Origin: Coix lacryma-jobi var. lacryma-jobi
Lineage: Eukaryota > Streptophyta > Magnoliopsida > Poales > Poaceae
Assembly: GCA_009763385.1 (NCBI GenBank)
Contig: CM019826.1
Location: forward strand, 79,567,135-79,631,134
DNA: 64,000 bases
Direction: 5' to 3'
The notes below the pieces were generated by a model that saw only the letters and a list, made by a program, of their open reading frames with translations, was not told where the DNA came from and did no database searches. Shown here in pieces: positions 32,913-44,512 of the stretch (the first letter of the stretch is position 1; every line of letters begins with the position of its first letter). The position numbers and the translations under genes were made by a program.

Positions 32913-34055
32913 TCCGCTTTCTCCTCTGTTTTGTTACGGCGGCGCTCTGCCAACGGCGCGCTTGCGCCGGTGCTCAACTTCGCCTTCCCGGACTCGATTC
33001 TGTGCTTCAGCGTGATCGTGCTTCTACGGCGGATCGATCCAAGCCTCCAATTCCGTGATCTGGTGATCCTAGCGGCCAGCGTGGGTGACTTGGCGGCGGA
33101 GCCGCGGCGGTGTTATGCCGTTTGCTAGCTCCGCTCCTCCCCAACCAAATTCAATCATACGGTCTCCTTCCCATCTCCTCTACTGCCTCTAGATCATGCT
33201 GCTGCCATCAGTAATCCCGGCAGCAACTCCACGCGTATGATCTCGCACGGCGGCACACAGCGGCGCGACCATGCGACATCGGGACAAGCTCATTACCGGT
33301 CACCAGTTAATTCTACGGCGCGCACGGTGTTCTCCATCACTCGGTGATGCTATGCGGCCAGTTAGTTTCCCAACTCGAGGCCCATGGCAACTGGAGCACA
33401 GGTTCGCCACGGCATGCCCAGCCGCGACGGCGCGCTTGGTCACGACGTCTCGCCCTCTCGGCTAGAATGCTCCTCGGTCTATGGCTTCAACTAGAGTGTG
33501 CACGGGATTCTACTTCTAGTGGTGATCACCATCGGCTATCCAGCAGCGTCTCTTGTGGGCCATAGCGTTTGGGTCACCGCTTCGCCGCGACGCGTCAGTC
33601 CGCGGCGACGTGCATGCGTTTCATCGCCAAGAGCTCGGTCTCCCTACCTAGTTCGGAGTGCGGTTCATGAGGCATCAACGTGTGCGCGGTGGTGTGAGTT
33701 CGCTCCGAGCCGGTAGAGGCTCTGGCCTGCGCGCTCCGGTACGGGCGCCATGGCCGACGCAGAGGACGAAGATGGCGAAGGTGGCATGAGGCTTTACCGT
33801 GGTGGCGGTGAAGATAGGATAGCGGTGCAGGGCGATTCGAGGCCGTGTAGCTCCGGTTGCAGTGCCGTGCAGCTCCTGGTTCACCCCGTGCTCCGCTTGC
33901 GGTCCTCTTCCTCGGCGCCGACGAATTCCGCGGCGGCGCCCGATCCTCCACGGCTCCGCTCCTTCGCTACTCTCTTCTCTCGGCGTGTGGTGTGGTGAGT
34001 GCGCCACGGTGTGGCGACGCTTGCTGGGAACCCAGGGGTTCCGGCGAGGGCTCGG

Positions 34056-34064
34056 TTTATATAG
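34056..34064 (-). promoter_or_regulatory. TATA box in D 5' LTR
   Basis: Minus-strand CTATATAAA within a GC-rich surround, oriented toward the element body. It is the probable promoter of D. The start site is expected near 34025-34030; I see no further confirmation. Confidence 0.72.
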
Positions 34065-34824
34065 GCACGGGTGCGTGTCACGGCGGATGGCGGATCGGCC
34101 GCGCAACCTTGATCAAAGGGTCCCGAGACACTCCGATTCCTCACGTCTCCAATTCAATTCGCAGGGGACAAGATTCCCTAGTTTGTTAGGGGTTTGTTAG
34201 CCGCGGTCGGCCGAGGTGGCACGGTGGGGGCCGCCGCCGTTGCCGTGCTCTGCCTTCCGGCTTGCGCAAGAAGAAGAACAGAGATGGTTCTCGCTGACGC
34301 GTGGGGTCGGGTTGTCGGGGGTCTCGGCGCGGAGGCGAGCGGGGCGCACGTGATGGCAGAGCCGCTCCGCGCGCGGTTGAGCTGGTCGGTTGGACCGTGC
34401 GGTGCACGCGTGGTGACGGGCCGAAATGGCTGCGCGAGTGCTTTCTGCGCGGGAGGTTTCGGCCCAGTCAGTGTGTTCCCCTCTCTCTTTTTCTTTTCCT
34501 AATTAGATTAATGCTAATGTTGATACTTATTCCAAATATTAATCTCAAACTTTTAGGGCTGTCAAGTAGTATGTTATGTAAATTTATATATATATGTTTT
34601 TGGTGCATTCACACAGAAATCCAAGAAGAGCCAAATCACATATGCTTATTAATAGGTTATTTAGTTACACACTATGCACCTTACCTAATGGTCAAGTATG
34701 AATGTTAATGCATATGCTTAGAGATTGACGCACAAGTAAGTTGTCTCACTCATCATGCAAGGTAAAAAGAAAAGAAAAATTTTGTGGTTGGGATTTTTGA
34801 GGTAGAAATTTGTGGGTTGTTACA

Positions 34825-34829
34825 CGATG
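34825..34829. repeat. Target-site duplication of element D, right copy
   Basis: CGATG, matching 19392-19396. Confidence 0.9.
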
Positions 34830-35253
34830 GTTTTTCCCTGGCTCTACCACCAAACCGACGTCGTAGAGGGGATGCACAGCCCGTGCACCCCGTCCATCGA
34901 CACGTGTCCCTGAGTCCACGACTCAGGCAACACATGACCGCACTTCTTCACTTGTCGTCGTCACAGGCTGCCAGCCACCACAGCTGATCCTCGGGCCTCT
35001 GGTCTCTCAGTCCAAGCCTCACGTCCGCCCTTCACCGCTCGGTACCTCGGCATGGCACGTCCGCCGCACGGCACGCCCATCCTTCACCGCACCCGGTCCA
35101 TCGGCACGACACGTCTCAACTTGACCTTCACCTCGCCGTTGATCACTGTATCCGTGCTCGACACCTGCACAACACAAGCCAAAGAACATGCGCATCATCC
35201 CAGTTGACAATCACTCATCACTCAGAGACCCGGCATACACCCACGTATCCGCA
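34830..35253 (-). repeat. Element C 5' LTR, outer segment
   Basis: Resumes the C LTR after D (GGTTTTTCCCTGGCTCTACC) and ends TATCCGCA at 35253. Aligns with 44133-44497 of F. This is the start of the LTR in element sense (TGCGGATAC). Confidence 0.88.
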
Positions 35254-35254
35254 G

Positions 35255-35820
35255 TTTCTGGGAAGTCAGAGGAACATAGAAGAGATGCAGAGGCACATGG
35301 AGGCCACCCTCCGCAACATCGCTAACAACACTGTGCAGCAGCATCAATAGCGCCAAGGCCTAGAGCCCAACCAGTACAGCTCCTACCGTGACTTCTTGGA
35401 CACTCGTCCCACTATGTTCAAGGAAGTCACCGAGCCGCTGGAAGCAGATGAGTGGCTCAACTCCATCATCCAGAAGTTCCGCCTGCTTCGCCTGACGGAA
35501 GAGCTTAAGGCGGAGTATGCCGCCCACATGTTGGAAGGACCCACAGGTTTGTGGTGGGCCCAGTACCGTGCATCCCTACCTGCAAATGCATGAGTCACTT
35601 GGGATCAGTTCTCGACTGCTATGCGCAACCACTACATCCCCAGTGGTCTGATCGAAATGAAGACTACAGAGTTCATGAGGCTGTCTCAGGGAACCAGGTC
35701 TATGTCGGAGTATCTCCACAGCTTCAACAATCTATCTCGCTATGCCCCTGACTTTGTCAACACAGAGGCCAAGAAGATCGCAAGCTTCAAGCATGGAATG
35801 AGTGCCACCATGCTTCCAAG
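35255..35820 (+). pseudogene. Element G gag, N-terminal part
   Basis: Begins in mid-gag at the C insertion. Reads FLGSQRNIEEMQRHMEATLR, a TAG at 35348, then the gag domain: FLDTRPTMFKEVTEPLEADE, TGLWWAQYRASLP, a TGA at 35591 (in a CpG-type context), and YIPSGLIEMKTTEFMRLSQ. A single-base loss near 35818 moves it out of frame with the next part. Confidence 0.88.
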
Positions 35821-37014
35821 ATGGGCAACAGTCACCGCACCACCTTCAGTGACTTTGTCAGTGACTGTCTGAATCAGGAGGCCAATGACAGCAGGCTGGC
35901 GACAGAGACTCGTCGTCGTGCGAACGAAGGAGGTTCGTCTCAACAGAGGACCTCTTTCGGAGCACGCACCCCGTATCGCCCGTCAGTTGCAGGATCAAGG
36001 TTCCGTCCCCCACAAAGGAAGATAACCACCAACCGTCCCCGTCCCGGTTTCCAGAAGCCCTACACCGCTCCTCTGATGCAGAACAAGGCTAAGGCAGGAA
36101 GTGCAGGAGGCCCTAAGACCCCGTACATGATCGCACCGTGCTACAACTGTGGTCAGACCGGACACCTGTCACGTCAGTGCCCTCGTCCAAAGAAGCAGTA
36201 CACCCAGCCTCCACCTCGCGCAGGTCATGTGCATTACACCACCGTGGAAGAAGTGCCTGAAGGAGAACCTGTCACCGCTGGTACGTTTCTTGTTAATCAG
36301 TACCCCGCAGTTGTGTTGTTTGATTCCGGAGCATCGCATTCTTTTATAAGTGAGAATTTTGTTGTAAGAAGTAACCCTAAGTTGGTAGAATTGGATAGGG
36401 GTTATCAGATAAGTTCAGCAGGGGCTGTTCTTTCTGCCCGTACCATGGCTAAGGAGATGGAAATCACTTTTGGGGATAAAAAGGTATATGTGGATCTTAT
36501 CGTAATCCCCGAATTATGTTTGGATGCAATCTTGGGGATGGGATGGATGAAACGTTGGAAGGTTAATTTGGATATTGTCGAACGAGTGGTTTCCCTAGTG
36601 AGCCCTCGGAATGAGTATTCCTTCCGGTTTAAGTTACCTCGAAACCCCCATGAGATCGGAGTGTTGTTCAATATCACGGCAAAGCAGATAGCTGAGATCC
36701 CGGTAGCATGTGAGTTTCCAGATGTCTTTCCTGATGAGTTGCCAGGACTACCGCCAGATAGGGATGTGGAGTTTGCTATAGAGTTAAGCCCCGGAACGGC
36801 ACCAATATCTCGGAGGTCGTATAGGATGCCGGCTAACGAGCTAGCAGAGCTCAAGACTCAGTTGCAAGAGCTTTTGGATAAAGGGTTGATACGTCCTAGT
36901 TCGTCACCTTGGGGTTGTCCCGCCATCTTCGTAAAGAAGAAGGATAAAACTTTACGGATGTGCGTGGATTACAGACCTTTGAATGCAGTAACCATAAAGA
37001 ATAAATATCCCTTC
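35821..37014 (+). pseudogene. Element G gag end, protease and start of RT
   Basis: An arginine-rich gag C-terminus, zinc knuckle CYNCGQTGHLSRQC (about 36139-36180), protease LFDSGASHSFIS (about 36316-36351), the LDAILGMGWM motif, then PDVFPDELPGLPPDRDVEF and the start of RT. The frame is lost near 37015 in a cytosine run at NKYPFP. Confidence 0.9.
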
Positions 37015-37636
37015 CCCGAATCGACGTCTTGTTTGATCAGTTATCAAAGGCAAAAGTGTTCTCCAAGATCGACTTGAGGTCAGGATACCATCAGATTAAG
37101 ATCAGGAGAGAGGATATACCAAAAACAGCCTTCTCCACCAGATATGGACTCTATGACTATCTAGTTATGTCCTTCGGGTTAACCAATGCATCGACACATT
37201 TCATGTACCTGATGAATTCTGTCTTCATGCCTGAGTTGGATAAGTTTGTTGTGGTGTTTATTGATGACATTTTGGTATACTCTAAAAATAAAAAGGATCA
37301 TGCTGAGCATCTAAGAGTCATCTTAGCTCGACTTAGAGAGCACAAGTTGTATGCTAAGTTTAGCAAGTGTGAATTTTGGTTAAAGAAGGTACCCTTTCTT
37401 GGACACATCTTTTAGAGGAAGGAATTTCTGTGGATCCCACGAAGGTACAGGAAGTTATGGATTGGCAAGCACCCACTAACGTACATGAGGTACGCAGTTT
37501 TCTAGGATTGGCCGGATACTACCGTCGGTTCATTCCGGATTTCTCAAGGATCGCAAAGCCTATGACTCGTCTAACACAGAAAAACAAGAAGTTTGAATGG
37601 ACTCCAGAGTGTGAGGCAGCTTTTCGCATTCTATGA
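37015..37636 (+). pseudogene. Element G reverse transcriptase, remainder
   Basis: RT continues in another frame: FSKIDLRSGYHQIKIR, FGLTNAS, catalytic VVFIDDILVYS (about 37251-37284), then a break near 37413 just after FLGHI and the thumb FLGLAGYYRRFIPDF in a third frame, ending at TGA 37634-37636. Confidence 0.9.
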
Positions 37637-39116
37637 ACTTTGTTGACTTCGGCGCCAGTTTTGGCACAACCAGATTTGGACGAACCTTTTGATGTGTTTT
37701 GTGACGCATCCAAGATTGGACTTGGGTGTGTACTTATGCAAAATGGGAGAGTTATAGCGTATGCTTCGCGCCAGTTGCGACCACATGAAGAGAATTACCT
37801 GACTCATGATTTGGAATTGGCAGCTATAGTTCATGCACTCAAGATATGGAGGCATTATCTCATGGGTAACCTATGTCATGTGTATACCGATCACAAAAGT
37901 TTGAAATATATCTTCACCCAGCCAGAGTTGAATATGAGGCAGAGGATATGGTTAGAGTTGATTAAGGATTACAACCTAGAAGTGCATTACCACCCCGGAA
38001 AAGCGAATGTTGTAGCAGATGCCTTGAGTCGCAGGACTCATTGCAACTCTCTACAACCACTTTTGGAGGATGGATTCAACCTTATGCACCCCGTTATGCT
38101 AAATAATGTCACCATACAATGCACCATGGAGAGTGACATCATCGAAGGACAAAAGACCGATGAAGAAATCGACCAGATCAAGAAGAGATTGGAAACCAAT
38201 AGTTCTTTGAACTTCAGAACAGATGAACAAGGAATTTTATGGTATAATCAGAGGTTGGTTGTTCCTAAGGACACGGAGCTGAAAGAAAGAATTCTGAATG
38301 AAGCTCATAATTCAAAGTTGTCTATCCATCCAGGAAGCAGTAAGATGTACCAAGATCTAAGAACAAGGTATTGGTGGTCAAAGATGAAGAAAGAAATTGC
38401 AGCTTATGTCGCATGGTGTGATACTTGCTGCAGGATAAAAGCTATACACCTGAGACCTGCCGGACTGTTACAACCGTTATCAATCCCAGAGTGGAAATGG
38501 GAAGAGATTAGTATGGATTTCGTCACAGGTCTTCCCACCACTCAAAAAGGAAATGATTCTATCTGGGTTATCGTGGATCGGTTATCTAAAGTGGCTCACT
38601 TCGTACCAGTCAAGACTACTCACCGACCTCATCAGTATGCCGACTTGTACATTCAGAACATCTTGAGGTTACATGGAGTTCCTAAGAGGATTGTTTCTGA
38701 TAGAGGACCCCAGTTCATAGCACGTTTTTGGGAGCAGTTACACAAAGAGCTAGGAACTAAGTTGGTGAGGAGTTCCGCCTATCATCCTCAAACCGCAGGA
38801 CAAACAGAAAGAGTGAATCAAATTTGGGAAGATATCCTCAGAGCTTGTGTCTTATCCTCCGGAGAGTCATGGGAGAAGTGGTTACCCCTCGCCGAGTTTT
38901 CGTATAACAACAGCTATCAAGAAACCATAAAAATGGCACCTTTTGGAGTTTTATATGGACGAAGGTGCAGAACCCCGGTAAATTGGGTTGAGTCAGGAGA
39001 TAGAGGATTTTACGGGTCAGATTATGTAAAGGATGCTGAAGAGATCGTGCAAACAGTACAACAACATATAAGGCAACACAATCCCGAAAAAAGAGCTATG
39101 CAGATCGAGGAGACCC
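37637..39116 (+). pseudogene. Element G RNase H and integrase core
   Basis: A long uninterrupted stretch in the frame following the TGA. RNase H: DVFCDASKIGLG, YTDHKSLKYIF, HPGKANVVADALSR. Integrase: zinc-binding part with H...H and CDTCCRIKA, core with MDFVTGLP, VSDRGPQF and the glutamate in NQIWEDILR, then PFGVLYGRRCRTP. A frameshift between about 39060 and 39130 separates it from the C-terminal part. Confidence 0.9.
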
Positions 39117-39614
39117 TTGGAGTTTCAAGTAGGAGACTATGTTTACCTCAAGGTCTCGCCCATGAGAAAAGTCCAACGTTTTGGAATCAAGAAAAAGTTA
39201 GCACCTCGATACGTGGGACCATATGAGATCGTAGCTAAAAAGGGAGAAGTGGCCTATGAAGTGCAGTTACCCCCAGAGATGAGCGCAGTCTTCCCAGTGT
39301 TCCATGTGTCCTAGTTGAAGAAGTGTCTTCGAGTTCCAGAACGGGAAGAAGATCAGATCCCGGATGTCTCCATCAGATCAGATCTGGAATACTATGAACA
39401 ACCTCAGGAGATATTGGATACCATGACGCGAGAGACTCGAAACCAAACAGTGAAGACTTACAAGATTCTTTGGGGCAATCACGGACCTAACGATGCGACT
39501 TGGGAAACCAAGGAGTACTTACGCGTAAACTATCCCGCTTTTGTTAAGAAATGGTACGTAACCCAAATCTCGGGACGAGATTTCTTTAAGGGTGGAAGGG
39601 CTGTGACACCCTAG
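39117..39614 (+). pseudogene. Element G integrase C-terminus with chromodomain-like end
   Basis: Reads VGDYVYLKVSPM, LAPRYVGPYEIVAK, VFPVFHVS then TAG (39312-39314), KKCLRVPE, and a chromodomain-like segment (QPQEILDTMTRETRNQTVK, then DATWETKEYL). The final stop at 39612-39614 lies 13 bases inside the 3' LTR, so the pol frame overlaps PPT and LTR. Confidence 0.88.
39588..39601 (+). other. Element G polypurine tract
   Basis: AAGGGTGGAAGGGC directly before TGTGACACC, the start of the 3' LTR. Confidence 0.82.
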
Positions 39615-42566
39615 TGTCAAGCACTGCATTAGGAACTACATTTAGCTACTAAAATGCATAAGCAATGCATGGCATCATTTCATGTGCATGAGAGTGTTTT
39701 TGCCTTTTGCTTATTTATTGGATTTTGGATTTCTATTGGACTTGATGGTTTAAGTGGATTTCTGACTTGGCAAATAATTTTATAAAATAAAGAACATTGA
39801 GTATAATGCTTTTCATGTTAACATTTTAACCTAGTTCAAAGTTGTATAGCAAAATAAAATGAGGCAAACAAAATGATTTATGTCTCAAAATTGGCTTTAT
39901 TTCTGTGGAGGATGTAAATTGCTTTTCAGTAAAACTGTTCTATAGGAAAGTTGTAGACAAAATTATTTTGAGCAACTTTTATTTTTGGGTCAAAACCTAG
40001 TTTGGAGTTTTTGAAACTGTTTTTGAATGGTCAAAGTTTGGAAAATTTCTGGAAAAAGAAAAAGGGCAAACGTTTTTTTTTCGGCGCTTCACTTTCGGCC
40101 TATCCGGCCTTTCGGCCCAGCCCACGCCAGCCCGCTCGCGTCGCGCCGCGCCACTCCCGCCCGTGCACTCGCCCGCGCCGCGCCGCCCGCGACCGACGCC
40201 GCGCCGTACGCCGGCGTCCGCGCCACGTGGCCGGCGATGCCTGCGCCGGATCCCGCTCGCCCTATCGCCGCGTGATCTTTGCTCGCTCGATCACGCCACG
40301 ATCTCCACGTGCCAGTCGCCGCTCGCCTCGCTTGAGGAGCCCTGGTGCCCGCGCACGCCGCCCGCCGGCTGTGGCCCCCGCCACGACCATCGGCCGGCCG
40401 AGGCCACGGCCAAAACCCCGCGCCACTCCCTCAGCGCTCCCTCACTCAGCACTTTGCACACCGCCGCTCCTGCTCTCTCCCTCTCTCTCGCGCGCGCGAA
40501 CGCTCGCGGTGAGCACCAAGCCCCGCCGAGACCACCACCGCAACCCCCTTCACCGTTCCGGCCTCGCCGGAGCACCTCCCTCCGATTCCCTCCGCACACC
40601 GCTCTGCCTCACCGTCGCACACGCGGTGCGCACGCTCCCACCATCGGCCGACCACCCCCGACACCGGAACACGCCGTGCCTCCGACGGCCACCGTTCGCC
40701 ACCGCGGAGCCCGCGTCGTCGTTCCAAATCAACCGAACCTCCGCCGAGCCCCTTCTTCTCCGTCGAGCCCCTTCACGTCAAGGCAAGGTGAGAACACCTT
40801 CCCACCTCAACGCTACCACCCTCTAGCCCCTCTTCTTCCCCGACCGAGCGCCGCCACTGTCCGCCATGGCCGCTCGCGTGGTCAAGCCCCTCCGGTGCTT
40901 CCCGAGCCTAACCAACCACCTAGTCACACTCCCTAGGGTTCACGGAGCACGATGCACACTTTGATTTGGCCGGCGACCGCCGAAAACGGCGTAGCCGCGC
41001 GTCACCGCCGCCGTCGTCCGCCACCGCTCGCCGCCGGCGATCTCCGGCCATGCGCTAGCCAAAACACCACCACCTCTTGGTCCGTATCGTCAAGGGGAGC
41101 ACGATGAGCCCGGTCCCACCGCTGGCGACCTCGCCGTCGGCGAGCAAGCCGCGGTCAACCCTCTTCCCCTGCTCCGCTCTCACTGACCAGTGGGTCCATT
41201 GACCAGCGGGTCCCATGTGTCAGTCTCACGCGGTCTATGAGCCAAGTCCACGAAGCCAGGCCGGGAGATTCAAATGTTTTTTCCTTTTTGTTTTTGATTT
41301 CCAGAAAGGCTTGTTATTTTTGTGTAGCTCGATTTAAAAGTCCAAATGAAGTGCTTTCAGTTTTGATAGCTTGCTCATGAGTAGATCTATCATGGAAAAA
41401 TATGAAAGTATTTTTGGTGAAAGTTTTTATTACTGTTTTTATTTATTTCAGTTTATGTGCTTTTGATCAGATAAATGGTTATATATGTTTTCTAGTCAAG
41501 TTAATTCGTGGTAAATTTTGTGTAGGTTTCTTATCATGATATGTATCTGTGAAAAATGTATGAGGCACTGTTTATGTAGAAAAATTGTCTGTTATGTTTT
41601 AAAGTTCTCTTTGACTGTTTTCTTGGAATAAGTGTTAAGGTGTATTATATGTCAAAATAAAATATGGGAAAATTTGTGCAGTCTCTGTATGTGATGTTCA
41701 AGCTAAGAAAAATGTTAAGCATAGGTTGTTGTATGGAAAAATATGAAGTTATTGTACAAATGTACTTTTCTATGTTTTTATTTGGAAATTCATGTAGGAA
41801 GTAATACAATGTTTCTGTTCATGGAACTTTCTTGATAAGTATGAAAGGTGGAGTAGAATCTGGGAAAAATATGAAATCTGCTATTTGACCCTTTTTGTGT
41901 GAAAAGTTAGTTCAAAGCACTTTTTGAGCAGTGTATTTCATCTTTTTGTAGCTGTTGTTCTGTATTTTATTTCTTGCTAAAAATTGTTCAGTGAGATTCA
42001 GTTGATGTTAGTTGCTTTCTGAAATTTTTGTGGATTTTTCTGAGTTCATAATAATGCACTTGCAGTTCAAACCTGAGTTCTTTTGGAATATTAAATAAGA
42101 AATAATTGAATTAACAATTTTTGTTTTGCGAGGTAAATAAGTATTTACCTCAATGTCAAAAGTGGTTCAACAAGTTGGTTTTGTTGGTTTGCAAGAAATA
42201 ATACTTTTCATACCAACATCTCGCATCCTGTATTATTTAATTATGTACCACATTGCAAATAGGATCGACAGTCTCGGAGCCCGCCCCGGAGAAGGAAGCA
42301 AGCGCCGAACAAGAGATCCCAGAACTGCATCAAGCCGAGGAGGTCGACCCCGGACAACTTGTCCGAGTGCCCCTCCCACGAGGCCTCGGCCTTCACTCAA
42401 GGCAAGCCCCGGAGCATCCTTAAGTCTCCCGGTTTTTATAATTAATTTACTTGAGTATTTCATATTGTGATACATTTGGTATAGGAGTTGATTGAATCCT
42501 ACTTGCTGCATTACCATCCCTTGATTATTGATTAATATCTACCTTGTTATCCTGTTATTTATTTAC
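39602..42566 (+). repeat. Element G 3' LTR, cut by element F
   Basis: Starts TGTGACACCCTAG at 39602. Composition changes sharply: AT-rich to 40070, very GC-rich 40080-41270, AT-rich 41270-42260, then a short GC-rich block (42270-42420). No terminal CA is seen before F starts at 42567, so the remainder is expected beyond F. Open frames of up to 274 codons in the GC-rich block (40002-40826 and neighbours) have low-complexity R/P/A composition and no homology I recognise. Confidence 0.85.
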
Positions 42567-44497
42567 TGAAGGACCGAGAATGCAATCAGAAAGCGACTAG
42601 AGGGGGGGTGAATGGGAGCTTCAAATTTTTCTTTCGGAAACTTGTCGCCACTGTCCCGAAACTCAACCCCAAGAGCAAACCTAGAGCTTGCAAGTGTCCA
42701 CGACCCTAGATGTAGGGTGGATGCCTCCGAGAAGCACAGCGGGACACTACACAGCTCTAGAAACCAAACGCAAAAGACGGAAGTCAAATCCGACACCGGA
42801 CGAACGAACCGCGAGTGAAACTGCACAAACCAGCAGTGACCGGACTCTGGCCTGCGTCCGGTCAGTGAGCACCGGACGCGTCCGGTCTGAAAAATTCCTC
42901 TCGAGAACCTTACTGTTCCTGACCGGACTCTCTGTCCTTGAGCGTCCGGTCAATGCTCGAGCGTCCGGTCACAACGACAAAACTACGATGAACAGTAGAA
43001 TCGTTGAGTCCGGTCAGTCCCAAACACCAGCGTCCGGTCGAGTTGAAGCAAACGCACAGTCAACGCATTCAACGACCGGACTCTGACCGTGCGTCCGGTC
43101 AGCCCGAGTCAAGCGTCCGGTCACCCCGACAATGATCTGTTCGTCCACCGATTTGATCCAAACTCTCCCAAAACGAAACCTCTAGGGTTCAAACTTGGAG
43201 AGATGAGTCACAAGGAGGATAGTGAGCTATCTCTAAGAGATCATGGCTCGAACCTATCTCCAAATCGATGAAACGAAGAAATTCGGGGGAAGGAAGAAGA
43301 GCTTGACCCGAAACCAAAATCGATCGATCTCCTAGACCGTGAAGTTAGAGGAGAATTCCTTCGGTGGAAAGAAGTGCCTCACGGCCTAGGATGACTTGGT
43401 TCAAATGGATATGCAAAAGATGAACCGAGCAAAGAGATCGAACAACGGGAAAAACATGGAGAAAAAGGATTCCGCGAAGAACACGAACAAAACGCGAATC
43501 ACAACCACGAATTTGCAACCGTGTGGCTACCACACGCTACAACAGTGAGGTTACGGCCTCACTTCCTCAAAATCTCCAGTACACAGAGGTATGGTTCTCT
43601 GCGGATCTCAGCTAGCTACAGCAGGGAATTGGGAGAGCAGGAAACCCTAAGTGCAAAGAGCAAATGACTGAGATGGGAAGGGAGGTGGGTGTCTCCCTCT
43701 ACTTATCCTAATTCTAACTATTCCTAATTCCCACTCTACCCCTAACTACTTACAGAGCGAACCAGCTAAACCCTAAGGTTATTCTGGACCAACTCGATGG
43801 TAGGTGGATTCGACGGCCACGCCCGCACAACTCGTAGCGTTGCCTCGACGCAACCTCCCGATTGCCGCCACGTGCCGCCACCGCTCTGCACCCCCAGTTT
43901 TGTGGCCCAAACCGGGAAACCAGCCTTTCCAGCCAACCCCAGTTTTGAGGCCCAAACCGGAAAACCAGCCCACCAGCATCTGAGTTTTGTGGCCCAAACT
44001 CAGCAAACCCGAAGCACCCAGGTTTTGAGGCCCAAACCTGGAAACCGTCCTCAGCCCGAGTTTTGTTGCCAAACTCGGAAACCATCCGCACCCAGGTTTT
44101 GAGGCCCAAACTTGGAAACCGTCCACCCGATGGTTTTTCTCTGGCTCTACCAACAAACCGACGCCGTAGAGGGGATGCACCGCCCGTACACCCCGTCCAC
44201 CGACACGTGTCCCCAAGTCCACGACTCAGGCAACACATGACTGCAAGTCTTCGCTCATCGCTGTCCCAGGCTGCCAGCCACCAGAGCTGATCCTCAGGCC
44301 ACCGGTCCCTCAGTCCAAGCCTCACGTCCGCCCTTCGCCACACTTGGTCCATCGGCACGGCACGTCTCTACTTGACCTTCACCTTGCCTCTGATCACTGT
44401 ATCCGTGCTCGACACCTGCACAACACAAGCCAAAGAACATGCGCATCATCCCAGTTGACAATCACGCAGAGACTCGGCATACACCCATGTATCCGCA
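42567..44497 (-). repeat. Element F 3' LTR (1931 bp), unbroken
   Basis: TGAAGGACC at 42567 to ATCCGCA at 44497. Same family as the C LTR. Contains the GACCGGAC/GTCCGGTC array (42838-43125) with palindrome 42871-42886, and the hairpin array (about 43896-44117), where some arms no longer pair perfectly. Shows the empty sites for B (42738-42742) and D (44128-44132). A TATA-like GGATAAGTAG (minus) lies near 43702-43711, weakly supported. Confidence 0.9.
43896..44117. repeat. Hairpin array in F LTR
   Basis: Six units with loop TG(T/A)GGCC(C) or TGTTGCC. CTGAGTTT/AAACTCAG, CCAGGTTT/AAACCTGG and CCGAGTTT/AAACTCGG still pair; the first two and the last carry mismatches (for example CCCAGTTT against AAACCGGG). 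Confidence 0.82.
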
Positions 44498-44512
44498 ATC
44501 TCCCCCTTGATG
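44498..44512 (-). other. Element F polypurine tract
   Basis: Minus-strand CATCAAGGGGGAGAT touching the 3' LTR. Confidence 0.85.

Larger units (their letters stand above)
19397..34824 (-). mobile_element. Element D: full-length Ty3/gypsy chromovirus (15,428 bp)
   Basis: Complete minus-strand element with LTRs of 4235 and 4238 bp, TSD CGATG, PBS and PPT. Order in its own sense: 5' LTR, PBS, a 407-residue extra ORF, gag, protease, RT, RNase H, integrase with chromodomain-like end, PPT, 3' LTR. The LTRs look about 99% identical by eye, so insertion is recent. Coding damage is limited to a frameshift in gag near 28178, a 554-bp DNA-transposon insertion in gag (27473-28026) and one in-frame TAG (25677-25679). 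It sits in the C 5' LTR. Confidence 0.94.
30587..34824 (-). repeat. Element D 5' LTR (4238 bp)
   Basis: Homologous end to end with 19397-23631. Contains the 47-bp tandem repeat (about 32622-32912) and TATA box 34056-34064. With the TATA box about 760 bp from the LTR start and the PBS at 30573, the transcribed leader within the LTR would exceed 3 kb. Confidence 0.93.
7120..35253 (-). mobile_element. Element C: SIRE-like copia element, 5' LTR and gag start, split by A, B and D
   Basis: Only the 5' end of this minus-strand copia element is in the window. Its own sequence is 7120-7589, 17797-19396 and 34825-35253; everything between belongs to B and D. It comprises the gag N-terminus, PBS and a 5' LTR of about 2.2 kb once the insertions are removed. 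The LTR is homologous to the unbroken F LTR (42567-44497), which serves as an empty-site control for both insertions. Its outer end at 35253 cuts the gag frame of element G, so C inserted into G; bases 35254-35258 (GTTTC) are the expected TSD. Confidence 0.88.
35254..42566 (+). mobile_element. Element G: oldest Ty3/gypsy chromovirus, + strand, degenerate
   Basis: The only element on the plus strand. Visible: gag from an internal codon, protease, RT, RNase H, integrase with chromodomain-like end, PPT and 3' LTR up to the F insertion. Its 5' part lies on the other side of C, outside the window. Damage: TAG 35348-35350, TGA 35591-35593, frameshifts near 35818, 37015, 37413 and between about 39060 and 39130, TGA 37634-37636 and TAG 39312-39314. 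This decay fits its place at the bottom of the nest. Confidence 0.92.

Noticed and set aside
40002..40826. 274-codon open frame (and neighbours up to 40936) in GC-rich sequence
   Set aside because: Lies inside the G 3' LTR, has low-complexity R/P/A/S composition, overlaps other open frames on both strands, and contains no recognisable domain.
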